Below, piece by piece: positions 36,474-45,700 of a stretch of DNA of 64,000 bases; positions within the stretch are counted from its first letter, which is position 1; each line of letters starts with the position of its first letter. A program made the translations under genes and the position numbers. Under the pieces are notes generated by a model. That model did not search any database and was not told the DNA's origin. It saw nothing but the letters and a program-made list of their open reading frames with translations. This stretch comes from Polyangia bacterium (lineage in GTDB: Bacteria; Myxococcota_A; Polyangia; Nannocystales; Nannocystaceae): NCBI GenBank assembly GCA_030430565.1, contig JAUIKS010000011.1, positions 62,001 through 126,000 on the forward strand, written 5' to 3'.

Positions 36474-36512
36474 TCGCGCCGCCGGTGACTCGACCCAGCG
36501 CGGCTCGACAGG

Positions 36513-38258
36513 ATGAACATGGCTCGCTTTAACAGAACCCCTCGCCTCGCCCGCGCGCGCGCGCTCACCATCACCAGCCTCAGCGCGCTCGCGCTGCTGC
36601 TCGCCAGCGAGGCCCGCGCCGGCACGCTCACGGTCCAGGGCAACGTCACCGCGCTCGACGACATCAGCCAGATCCAGAACCCCGTCGGCACCGCGGACTT
36701 CAACGACGGCCCGCTCAACAGCAACATGCCGCTGGACCTCTACCAGGACCAGGGCATCCTCTTCCACACCGGCCCCTTCGCGAACATCCTGCCCGGCGTC
36801 GTCGAGGCCGGGACAGCTTCGACGCCCTTCTATCAAAACAACTTCACCTACTTCCCGGGGCCGATCGCCGGCGGCGGCACGGCCGAGGGCTTCTTCGTCT
36901 ACTTCGCCGGCGTCGCCACCTTCGACCAGGACATCACGCAGGTCGGCCTCACCGCCGGGCGCAACGGCACGCAGTACATCACGGTCTGGGACACGGACGG
37001 CGTGATGATCGGCCAGGTCCAGTGGACGCCCGCCAACGACTCGGCGTTCATCGGCATCGACACCCAGGGCGTGCCGATCGGCATGATCTCCTACGGCAAC
37101 GACAACGTCTGGGGCGGCGAGCCCTACGGGGTCGGCGGCGCGACGATCATGAGCGACACCTGGATCTGGGGCGTCACCGAGATCCCGTGCGGGAACGGCA
37201 TGATCGACGGCCAGGAGGAGTGCGACGACGGGAACGACATCGACGACGACGAGTGCACCAACGCGTGCACCCTGCCCGCCTGCGGCGACGGCATCTTCCA
37301 GGTCGACAACCAGGAGGAGTGCGACGACGGGAACGACGTCGACGAGGACGACTGCACCAGCGCCTGCCTGCTGCCCGTCTGCGGCGACGGCTTCCTCTGG
37401 ACCGACAACGAGGAGTGCGACGACGGCGGCGAGTCCGAGCTCTGCGACGTCGACTGCACGGCGGCGGAGTGCGGCGACGGCGTACCCAACGTCACCGCCG
37501 GCGAGGAGTGCGATGACGCCAACGACGTCGAGGACGACCTCTGCACCAGCGAGTGCGTCGCGGCGGTCTGCGGCGACGGCGTGCTGCAGGTCGACAACGG
37601 CGAGGAGTGCGACGACGCCAACGACGTCGACGAGGACGAGTGCTCCAACGCCTGCCTGCTCCCGTCCTGCGGCGACGGCATCATCCAGGACGGCGAGGAG
37701 TGCGACGACGGCGACGACGTCGACGAGAACGAGTGCACCAACTCCTGCACCGCGCCCGCCTGCGGCGACGGCGTCGTCCAGGACGGAGAGGAGTGTGACG
37801 ACGCCAACGACGTCGACGAGGACGACTGCACCAACGCCTGCACCGCGCCGATCTGCGGCGACGGGGTGGTTCAGGACGACGAGGAGTGCGACGACGCCAA
37901 CGATGTCGATGACGACGACTGCAGCAACGCCTGCACGCTCCCCGGTGACGGTGACGGTGACGGCGACGGCGACGGTGACGGCGACGGCGACGGTGACGGC
38001 GACGGCGACAGCGACAGCGGCACCGACGGTGACCCCTCCGCCGGGCCCGAGACGACGACCGGCGAGGAGACCAGCGGCGACGACAGCGACGACGGTGACA
38101 CCGAGACCGAGACCGACACGGACGCGGGCACCGACGGCGTGGCCGAGGACGGCTGCGGCTGCTCGACGAACGAGTCGGGCTCAGGCGCGGGCTGGCTCGC
38201 GCTGCTGGGCCTCGGGCTGCTGATGCCGGGGCGGCGACGCAGACGCCGTCGAGGCTGA
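36513..38258 (+). CDS. Surface protein with eight Cys-rich repeats and MYXO-CTERM anchor
   Basis: The signal peptide ends ASEARA. Residues about 35-225 form a beta-rich N-terminal domain resembling a PEP-CTERM-like or jelly-roll module, for example FVYFAGVATFDQDITQVGLTA. Residues about 229-480 hold eight tandem repeats of the C-G-(D/N)-G...EECDDGN...C...C type, the myxobacterial Cys-rich repeat; the third copy is shortened and rearranged. An acidic GDGDGD tract follows. The end has GCGCS, a hydrophobic helix (GWLALLGLGLL) and a terminal Arg tract, the MYXO-CTERM sorting signal. The protein is probably a surface- or sheath-linked protein binding calcium through its Asp-rich loops (inference). 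Confidence 0.92.
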   Translation: MNMARFNRTPRLARARALTITSLSALALLLASEARAGTLTVQGNVTALDDISQIQNPVGTADFNDGPLNSNMPLDLYQDQGILFHTGPFANILPGVVEAGTASTPFYQNNFTYFPGPIAGGGTAEGFFVYFAGVATFDQDITQVGLTAGRNGTQYITVWDTDGVMIGQVQWTPANDSAFIGIDTQGVPIGMISYGNDNVWGGEPYGVGGATIMSDTWIWGVTEIPCGNGMIDGQEECDDGNDIDDDECTNACTLPACGDGIFQVDNQEECDDGNDVDEDDCTSACLLPVCGDGFLWTDNEECDDGGESELCDVDCTAAECGDGVPNVTAGEECDDANDVEDDLCTSECVAAVCGDGVLQVDNGEECDDANDVDEDECSNACLLPSCGDGIIQDGEECDDGDDVDENECTNSCTAPACGDGVVQDGEECDDANDVDEDDCTNACTAPICGDGVVQDDEECDDANDVDDDDCSNACTLPGDGDGDGDGDGDGDGDGDGDGDSDSGTDGDPSAGPETTTGEETSGDDSDDGDTETETDTDAGTDGVAEDGCGCSTNESGSGAGWLALLGLGLLMPGRRRRRRRG

Positions 38259-38305
38259 CGCGCAGCGGAGCACGCGCGGGCGTCTCGCCGACGCCCGCGC
38301 CCCGC

Positions 38306-38599
38306 TCAGCGCCGGATCTTGAAGCTGGCGAAGGAGTCCTCGGCGGCGCCCCAGCGCGCGTCGACCGAGTCGACGCGCGCCCGCGGCGGGCCGCGATGAC
38401 ACCAGTCGATCAGGGCCTGCGCGCGCGCGCGCGGGCCCTCGGCGATGAGCTCGACGGAGCCGTCGGACACGTTGCGAACCCAGCCCGTGAGGCCGAGGCT
38501 CCGCGCCTGGGCGAGGGTGTTGGCGCGGTAGGAGACGCCCTGCACACGCCCGCGAACCCGCCCGTGAACGCGGACGAGCTCGACGCTCCCATCGTTCAC
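38306..38599 (-). CDS. acyP: Acylphosphatase
   Basis: The 97 residues match the family size. The core motif GRVQGVSYRANT carries the catalytic Arg, and GWVRNVSDGSVELIAEG carries the catalytic Asn. The enzyme hydrolyses acyl phosphates. The start ATG overlaps the stop of the upstream gene by 4 bases (ATGA), so it is translationally coupled and the last gene of the cytochrome operon. The functional link to the cytochromes is unclear. Confidence 0.94.
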   Translation of the reverse strand: MNDGSVELVRVHGRVRGRVQGVSYRANTLAQARSLGLTGWVRNVSDGSVELIAEGPRARAQALIDWCHRGPPRARVDSVDARWGAAEDSFASFKIRR

Positions 38600-39471
38600 A
38601 GCGCGCCGCCGTCGATCCAGTCAGCGACGCGCTGGATCTCCTCGGCCGAGATCATGCCCGCCGGCGGCATCACGCCGCCGTTACCCATCCCCTGCATCTT
38701 CTGGAGCACGTAGCTGTTCGCCGAGTCGGCAGGCGTGACGTAAGAGGTGCCGGTGGAGCTGGGCATGTCGATCATGGCGGCGAGCGCCGAGGCGGCGTCG
38801 TCGCCCATGGTGAAGCCGCCCTGGGTGCCGCCGATGTGGCAGCCGTTGCAGTAGGTCACGAAGATCGGGTCGTAGACGAATTCTTCGAAGGTGATGTCGC
38901 CGTCGGTCGGGTCGGGCAACGTCGGGCCGGTCGTCCCGTCGGTCGTCCCGTCCGTGTCGGTCCCGTCCGTGTCGGTCCCCGACTCGTCCATGCCCGCCGG
39001 GAGCTCTCCGCCGGCGATCCAGCCGAGGATGATCGTGTTGTTGATGTTCTGGAAGTCGCCGTCGGCCGGCATGCGATCGCCCGAGATCGAGAACGACGAG
39101 TCGAGCGCGCCGCCGTCCTTGAGCACGGTGATCATCGACTCGTCGAGCATCTTCAGCGCCAGGTAGGACTGGGCGATGTTCCCCCGGGTGACCTGCGGGA
39201 TCGTGCCGTCGCCGGAGGGGGCCCCCTCGAGCGCGCCGATCGAGCTGCCCGTGAGGTTGAGGCCCGCCGCGGGCGAGCCGCCGGCGTGACATCCGGACTT
39301 GCCGCAGCTCTCCTCGAAGGCCGCTCGGACCTCATCGGGCACGGCCGCGTCGCCGCCCGAGTCCGTCTCGGCGCCGACCGGGTCGATCGAGCCACAGGCG
39401 CCCACCTGGGTGAGCGTGAGCGCGAACGCGAAGCTCAGGCCCGTGGTGCGCGCGAGTGAGTGAGTACGCAT
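38596..39471 (-). CDS. Cytochrome c-like lipoprotein, 291 aa
   Basis: The ATG at 39471 lies 9 bases after AGGAG; an ATG two codons upstream is also possible. The signal peptide ends QVGAC, a lipobox. Residues about 45-150 contain ESCGKSGCH, a CX4CH not CXXCH spacing, and a MPADGDF segment. A Thr/Asp/Gly-rich linker of TDGTD repeats follows. Residues about 205-291 contain YCNGCH, a normal CXXCH, and a MPPAGMIS segment that could supply the distal Met. The two halves look like duplicated planctomycete-type cytochrome domains. The first site may not bind haem. It lies between the fusion cytochrome and acylphosphatase. Confidence 0.82.
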   Translation of the reverse strand: MRTHSLARTTGLSFAFALTLTQVGACGSIDPVGAETDSGGDAAVPDEVRAAFEESCGKSGCHAGGSPAAGLNLTGSSIGALEGAPSGDGTIPQVTRGNIAQSYLALKMLDESMITVLKDGGALDSSFSISGDRMPADGDFQNINNTIILGWIAGGELPAGMDESGTDTDGTDTDGTTDGTTGPTLPDPTDGDITFEEFVYDPIFVTYCNGCHIGGTQGGFTMGDDAASALAAMIDMPSSTGTSYVTPADSANSYVLQKMQGMGNGGVMPPAGMISAEEIQRVADWIDGGAL

Positions 39472-39506
39472 GATCATGTTCTCCTGCCGACCCTGCCGAT
39501 ACGACA

Positions 39507-41267
39507 TCACAGCGACCACCGCCGGCTGATCGTGAAGCCGAGGTAGAAGTCAAAGGGATACTTCTGCCCCGCCGGGAAGGGGTTGCGCGTCTGCCCGCCA
39601 GGCGCCACCAAGTTGGTGTGGATCTCGCGGGTGTTGGTCAAGAAGATCTTGAACACGTGCTTCTTCGACGGCGTGATGCCGGTCCAGCCGAGTGACCACG
39701 CGCCGACGTTGGCCTGGTCCTCGAGCGCGCCGTTCCAGAAGAACGCCTGCGCCGGGATCGGGAACAGGTACTCGAGGTCGATCGAGTGGTACTTCTTCTT
39801 GCCGAGCCGGATCTGCGAGGCGATGCCGACGTTCATCGTGTCGCGCGTGTCGGTCGCGGCCACGGGACCGTCGCCGAAGTCGTAGGTGACGTTGGCCGCG
39901 TGGTTGGTGCGCAGGTGGTAGCCGAGAACGAGCTGGGTCGACCAACGCTCGAACCACAGGCGGCTGAGCATGAGCTGGAAGTTGCCGCTGACCGGGTTCG
40001 CGGTGTTGGTGTCGAAGTCGCGGTAGTACTCGATCGACGCGTAGCCGCCGAAGCTGACCGGCTGCTCGTACTCCTGCTGGATCGGGATGTACTTGACGCC
40101 CAGCTCGTAGGCCTTGCGCGAGTTGCTGCGCCGGAGCACCAGGTCGAGGCCGTCGATGATGCCGTAGGCGAGGCCCAGGCTCATGACCGCGCCGGCGTCG
40201 AGGCCGAAGTAGCCGCGCGGCGTGCCGATGCGCCCGAAGTGGTGGGTGATGCGGAACTGGATCGAGTTCTTGCCGAGGCCCGCGGTGGTCGGCAGGTTCA
40301 CGAAGAAGATGTCGCGAAACGGCGGGTCGGAGCTGCGCTTGCGGTCGACCTTGCAGCGACCCTTGCGGTCTTTCTTCGCGCACTCTTCGTCGCCGCCGCC
40401 GGGATCCGTCGTCGCGCCGCCGTTGTTCGTGCCCTCGCCCGGCCCCTCCGGCGGCGCCGCGCCAGCGGCCGCGAGCGCGGCCTTGGCGTCCTCGACCTCG
40501 CCGAGGGCCGCGATCCAGCGCTTGACCGGCTCGACCTTGTCGGCCGGCAGCGGGTCGTCACCGAGCGGCATGACCTCGCCCTCGATGCCCTGGTCCGTGG
40601 TCATCTTGGTCCACAGGTACGAGCCCTCGACGTCGCCCGGGACGACGAAGGGCTTGCCGGCGGCCGCTGAGTTCTTCCCGATCAGCGGGGTGAGCGAGCC
40701 CTCGAGCACCACCTCGTCGGAGCTCGAGTCGTGGCAGGTGGTGCAGTACTCGCCCATGAGCGCCTGCACGGGCTTCTCGGCGTCCGCGGCGGCCTGCTGC
40801 TTGGCGGCCAAGTCGGCCTCGAGCGCGGCCGTGTCAGCGCCGCCAGACGCCCCCCCGCCGCCGCCGGTGTCCCCCGTGTCGCCCGCGCCCGCGCCTGCGC
40901 CACCGCCCGCGTCTCCGGGCTTGGGCAGGGCCATGATCCAGTCGCGGATGATCGCGAGCTTGTCCTCGGTCAGGCGATCGTCGCCGAGCGGCATGACCTC
41001 GCCCTTGATCCCGCTCTCCGAGGTCACCTTGTTCCACAGATAGGAGGCCTCGGGATCCCCCGGGACAACAAACGGTTTGCTCGTGGTCTTGGACTTCTCC
41101 CCGAGGAGCTTACTCGGCGGATTCTCGAGATCGATCTCATCCGAGTTCGAGTCGTGGCAGACCGTGCACTTCTCTTCGAACAGGTCGAGGACCTTCTGCT
41201 CGAGATCAGCGGCCGGCCCTGATGCCGGCGCGGTTACGGCGAGGACGATCGATAACGTGGCCAGCAT
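39507..41267 (-). CDS. Two cytochrome c domains fused to a DUF5777-type beta-barrel
   Basis: The ATG at 41267 gives a signal peptide. The first domain has CTVCH near residue 34 with a PLGDDRL region; the second has CTTCH near residue 170 with a PLGDDPLPADK region. A linker of Gly/Ala (GGAGAGAGDTGDTGG, residues about 120-140) separates them. The two domains are duplicates, sharing KPFVVPGD, SYLW and GEVMPLGDD. Residues about 300-586 are amphipathic strands, including VTYDFGDGPVAATD, and end in ISRRWSL, as for DUF5777 barrels. Haem domains and barrel in one chain suggest an outer-membrane electron conduit, but this is inference. It is the first gene of the operon. Confidence 0.87.
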   Translation of the reverse strand: MLATLSIVLAVTAPASGPAADLEQKVLDLFEEKCTVCHDSNSDEIDLENPPSKLLGEKSKTTSKPFVVPGDPEASYLWNKVTSESGIKGEVMPLGDDRLTEDKLAIIRDWIMALPKPGDAGGGAGAGAGDTGDTGGGGGASGGADTAALEADLAAKQQAAADAEKPVQALMGEYCTTCHDSSSDEVVLEGSLTPLIGKNSAAAGKPFVVPGDVEGSYLWTKMTTDQGIEGEVMPLGDDPLPADKVEPVKRWIAALGEVEDAKAALAAAGAAPPEGPGEGTNNGGATTDPGGGDEECAKKDRKGRCKVDRKRSSDPPFRDIFFVNLPTTAGLGKNSIQFRITHHFGRIGTPRGYFGLDAGAVMSLGLAYGIIDGLDLVLRRSNSRKAYELGVKYIPIQQEYEQPVSFGGYASIEYYRDFDTNTANPVSGNFQLMLSRLWFERWSTQLVLGYHLRTNHAANVTYDFGDGPVAATDTRDTMNVGIASQIRLGKKKYHSIDLEYLFPIPAQAFFWNGALEDQANVGAWSLGWTGITPSKKHVFKIFLTNTREIHTNLVAPGGQTRNPFPAGQKYPFDFYLGFTISRRWSL

Positions 41268-41448
41268 GGACAGCGAAACGATACGTGAAACGCCGCCGTT
41301 ACTACAATGACCCTCGACGTCTGCGCGCAGGTCCGCTCGAGCGCGCGCGGATCCGTCGCGCGGCGTTCACCGCGACGCCACGCGCGAAGCTCCCGTGCCG
41401 TTGCCGCGCAATTTGGCTCAACCTCGCCGGCTCCGATACCATGACCCC

Positions 41449-42225
41449 ATGCAACGGTCGCATCTCGTCTTGACCCTCTGCTCCGCGCTGCTGCTGGCCT
41501 GTGGTGGCGCCCCCGCGGACCCGGGCCCGAAAGCCGATAGCCAGGGCGACGCCAAAACCGACACCAAGGCCGACGCCAAGACTGACACAAAGGCAGACGC
41601 CACGGTCGGAGCGGACGCTGATGCCAAGGCCGAGGCCGACACAAAAGCCGACGCCAAGGCCGACGCCGACGCAAAAACCGTTGAGCCAGTGGCGACGACC
41701 CCGCCGGGCACGGACGATCCCGCCGCCGACTCGGGCACGCCCGAGGACACGGCCGAGCCCGCTGCCGACAGCGCTGGCGACAGCGCTGGCGACGCCAAGG
41801 CGCCGAGCCCCGAGGACGAGGCGAAGGCCAAGGCCGACGCGATCAAGGCGCTGCTCGACGAGGTCAAGAACAAGCGCACCAAGGACAAGCGCGCGGACGA
41901 AGCCCTCGCCGAGGCCGAAGCGGCCGGCGCCGAGGCCTCCGATCTCGCCAAGGCGGCCATGTCCCGCGGTGACAAGCTCCTCGGCACGGACCAGGAGCGC
42001 GCGCGCAAGTACTACGAGTGGGCCCGCGACAAAGACACGAAGTACCCCGACCCGGTGTTCGCGCTGGCCAAGATGGCGGTCTTGACGGGCGACACGACGG
42101 TCACCATCGAGCTGCTCGAAGAGGTCAAGAAGCGCAAGGGCAAGAAGCTGCTTAAGAAGGTCGGCTACGACCCGCTGTTCGAAGTCGTCAAGGATGACCC
42201 CAAGGTCCAGGCGCTGATGCGTTGA
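41449..42225 (+). CDS. Lipoprotein with Lys/Ala/Asp repeats and TPR-like end
   Basis: The ATG at 41449 gives a signal peptide ending LLLAC. Residues about 20-130 are low complexity, built of ADAKTDTKADAK-type repeats, so both charge and repeat length may vary. The C-terminal 110 residues are helical: EAGAEASDLAKAAMSRGDKLL, ERARKYYEWARDKDTKYPDP and FALAKMAVLTGDTTVTIELLEE. These look like tetratricopeptide-type helices. I recognise no named family. Its stop shares a base with the start of the next gene (TGATG), implying co-translation with the phosphatase. Confidence 0.82.
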   Translation: MQRSHLVLTLCSALLLACGGAPADPGPKADSQGDAKTDTKADAKTDTKADATVGADADAKAEADTKADAKADADAKTVEPVATTPPGTDDPAADSGTPEDTAEPAADSAGDSAGDAKAPSPEDEAKAKADAIKALLDEVKNKRTKDKRADEALAEAEAAGAEASDLAKAAMSRGDKLLGTDQERARKYYEWARDKDTKYPDPVFALAKMAVLTGDTTVTIELLEEVKKRKGKKLLKKVGYDPLFEVVKDDPKVQALMR

Positions 42226-42776
42226 TGGCGGACAAGCGCGCGCCGAGTGATCAGTCCCGATCCCTCCGGGGGCCGCGCCGGCGCACCGGCGTGCTGTTCG
42301 TCTGTTACGCCAACATCTGCCGCTCGCCGCTGGCGGAGGGCATCTTCCGACACCTCGTCCGCGAGCGCGGGCTCGAGCGCGCGTTCGCGATCGACAGCGC
42401 GGGCGTGGCCGCGCTCGTCGGCGCGGCCCCCTACGTCCACAGCGTGAGCGTCGCACGCCGCAACGGCATCACCCTGAGCGGCAAGAGCCGGCAGCTCGTC
42501 CGCGCCGACCTCTACCGCTTCCAGCACATCCTGCTGCTCGACCGCGTGGTCGAGGCGCGGCTGAACCAGCTGTGCGGCCCGCAGGCACGCGGCGCCGCGC
42601 CGGTTCATGACCCGCGCGGTCGCGTTCGCCTGCTCGCCACGCTCACGAAGCCCGGAGCCCGCGGCGCCGCGCTCGATATTCACGACCCGATCAGCGAGCC
42701 GGAGTCCGCGTTCGAACAGACCTTCGAGCAGATCTCCGCCAACTGCCGCGCGCTGCTCGACGAGCTGACCAACTGA
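42225..42776 (+). CDS. Low-molecular-weight protein-tyrosine phosphatase
   Basis: The ATG at 42225 overlaps the previous stop by one base. The P-loop CX5R signature is VCYANICRSP near residue 28, followed by LAEGIFRH, and the general-acid Asp is expected in DIHDPIS near residue 160. The 183 residues include a basic N-terminal extension of about 20 residues. LMW-PTPs act on phosphotyrosine, or on arsenate in the related ArsC group. No tyrosine kinase or exopolysaccharide gene adjoins. It converges with topA. Confidence 0.88.
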   Translation: MADKRAPSDQSRSLRGPRRRTGVLFVCYANICRSPLAEGIFRHLVRERGLERAFAIDSAGVAALVGAAPYVHSVSVARRNGITLSGKSRQLVRADLYRFQHILLLDRVVEARLNQLCGPQARGAAPVHDPRGRVRLLATLTKPGARGAALDIHDPISEPESAFEQTFEQISANCRALLDELTN

Positions 42777-42785
42777 CCAGCTCGT
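42760..42785. terminator. Inverted repeat in convergent gap
   Basis: ACGAGCTG and CAGCTCGT are exact 8-bp complements around a 10-base loop spanning the phosphatase stop. The neighbouring topA gene ends 13 bases on. It may act as a shared hairpin; no U-run is seen. Confidence 0.35.
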
Positions 42786-42797
42786 GGCTTCGAGTCG

Positions 42798-45700
42798 CTA
42801 CGGGCGCGCGCGCTGACCGAGTCGCGGGTTGATCAACGGCGACGGCGCCGAGCGCTCCTTGGCGCGCTTGCCCGCGTCCGTCCGCGCGTACTCGGGATGA
42901 ATCTCGAGCTGGGCCACGCCGCCGGGCAGCAGCAGGGTGTGGACCGGCGTGCCCTCGGCGATCAGCGATCCGTCGCGTCGCCGCAGCTCGGGGCGTGGGT
43001 TCGCCTTCTCGTGCACCTCGAGCTGCGCCACCAGCGTGTCCTGCTTGGCCTCCTCGAGCTCCTTCCACGGCATCCGACCGCGACACTTCGGGAACTTCGA
43101 ACAGCCGAGCCACGGCCCGCGCTTGCCTCGCCGCAGGTTGAGCGGCGCGGTGCACTTCGGGCACTCGAGATCCGTGACGAGCGGCGGGATCGCCGGGTAC
43201 TTGATGTTGCCCTTCTTATCGAGGTTGAGGACGAAGCGCGTCTCGGGGTAGCTGACGGAGGCGATGAACGGCCCGAACCGGCTGCTGCGCAGCTCCATCA
43301 TCGAGCCGTCCTCCGGGCACACGATGTCGACGTGCTCGGGCAGCAGCGGCTCGCCCTCGCGGTTGATCGGCGCCGCGTAGTCGCACTCCGGGTACGTGGT
43401 GCACGACAGGAAGCGGCCGTTCTTGCCGAAGCGGTAGCAGGTCTTCGAGCCGCACTGCGGGCACGCGTAGACCGCCTCCTGGGTCTCGGCCTTGGCGTGG
43501 GTGAGCTGCTCGTGCGCGCTCTCGAGATCCTTTGAGAAGGTCTTGTAGAAGCGCTTGAGCATGTGAACCCAATTGGCGCCGGCGTCCTCGATCTTGTCGA
43601 GCTGCGCCTCCATCTCGCGGGTGTAGCCGACGTTCATGATGTCGGCGAAGGCCTCGGTCAGCTTGTCGGTCACGACCTCGCCCAGATCGGTGGCGTAGAA
43701 CCGTCGGTCGATCTGCTCGGCGTACTTGCGGTCCTGGATCACCTGGATGATCGAGGCGTAGGTCGACGGGCGACCGATGCCCTCGGACTCGAGGGTGCGG
43801 ACGAGCGAGGCCTCCGTGTAGCGGGGCGGCGGGCTCGAGAACTTCTGCTCCGGCTCGACCGCGAACAGCCCGAGCTGCTGACCGACTTCGAAGGCCGGCA
43901 AGGTCTGCTCGTCCGAGGCCGTCGGCACGCCAGCGACCCGGTAGAAGCCGTCGAAGGCGAGCGTGCGACCGGTCGCGCGTAGCGCGACGGGGCGGTCCTT
44001 GGGCGCGCCGGCGTCGCAGCGCGAGAAGTACACCCCGGTCGAATTCCAGCGCGCTGGCGTCATCTGCGACGCGACCGCGCGCCGCCAGATCAAGCTGTAC
44101 AGCTTGAACTGATCGTCCTTGAGCGCCGACTTGATCTTGTCGGGGTGACGCGCGGCGTCGGTCGGGCGGATCGCCTCGTGGGCCTCCTGCGCGCCCTTGT
44201 TCGAAGAGCTGTAGATGTTGGGCTTGTCGGGCAGGTACTGGTCACCCAGCTCTTTGATGTAGCCGCGCAGCTGCCCCAGCGCCTCGCTCGAGAGGTGCGT
44301 GGAGTCGGTGCGCATATAGGTGATGAGGCCGACCTGGCCCTCGCCGGGGATCGACACGCCCTCGTACAGCGACTGCGCCGTACGCATGGTCCGCTGGGCC
44401 GTGAACCCGAGCTGGTTGGCCGCCGCGATCTGCAGCGTCGAGGTGATGTAGGGCGCGGACGGGCGCGAGGTCGTCTTCTTCGTCTCGATCTTGCTGACCG
44501 CGTAGCGAACGACCGGGTTCGGCTGACCGAGCACCCGTCGACGAAAACGCGCCGGGCCCTTGCCGCGCGGGTCCTGGACCGACTCCACGCTGACATCCTT
44601 GAGCCCCACCGCGTCCGCGATCTTCGAGATCTCGTCGGACAGGTCCTTTGGATCATCTGCGGGGCAGCCGAGCGCGAAGCGCTTGCCCTGGTACTCGACC
44701 AGATCGGCCTTGAGCGCGCCGCGCTCCGCCATCCACGAGTTCTGGAGCCGCAGCGTCGGGCCCTTGTTCTTCTCGTCCCGCGTCGCCAGGTACTTCGGCC
44801 AGGCCTCGGCGAGCGCGCTCGAGTCCGCGGGATCAAAGCAGACGCGCGCGCTGACCTGCCAGCGCTCGTCGGGCACGAAGCGGTCGATCTCGCGCTCGCG
44901 CTCGACGATCACCCGGACCGCGACGGACTGCACGCGCCCGGCCGAGAGACCGCGGGCGACTTTCTTCCAGAGCAGCGGCGACGCCTGATAGCCGACGATG
45001 CGGTCGAGGATCCGGCGGGCCTGCTGGGCGTTGACCTTGTCCTCGTCGATCGGTCGCGGCGTCGAGAACGCGCGCTCGATCTCGGGCTTCGTGATCGCGT
45101 TGAAGACGACCCGCTTGGCCTCTTTGGGCTTGATCCCGAGGATGTGCGCGAGGTGCCAGGCGATCGCCTCCCCCTCGCGGTCGAGGTCTGTTGCGAACCA
45201 GACCTCGGAGGCGTCTTTGGCCGAGCGCTTGAGCTCGGTGACGGTCTTGGTCTTGCTCGGGAGGATGACGTAGGTCGGCTTGAAGTTGTGCTCGATGTCG
45301 ACGCCGGGCACGGGCTGCTTCTGGCCCTTGGGCGACTTCGCGGGGAGATCACGAATGTGACCCACGGACGCCTGCACGACGAAATCAGAGCCCAGGTACT
45401 TGTTGATCGTCTTGGCCTTGGCGGGGCTCTCGACGATCACGAGCTGCTTTCCGGCGGTTGACTTCCGCGCCGCGGTCTTTTTCTTCGCGGCGGTTTTTTT
45501 CTTCGCCGTCGTTTTCTTCGCGGCGGTTTTTTTCTTCGCCGTCTTTTTCTTCGCGGCCTTCTTCTTGGTCGCCTTTTTCTTGGCCGTCGTCTTCTTCGCG
45601 GCCTTCTTCTTGGCCGTCGTCTTCTTCGCGGCCTTCTTCTTGGCCGTCGTCTTCTTCGCGGCCTTCTTCTTGGCCGTTTTCTTCGCGGCCGTCTTCTTCG

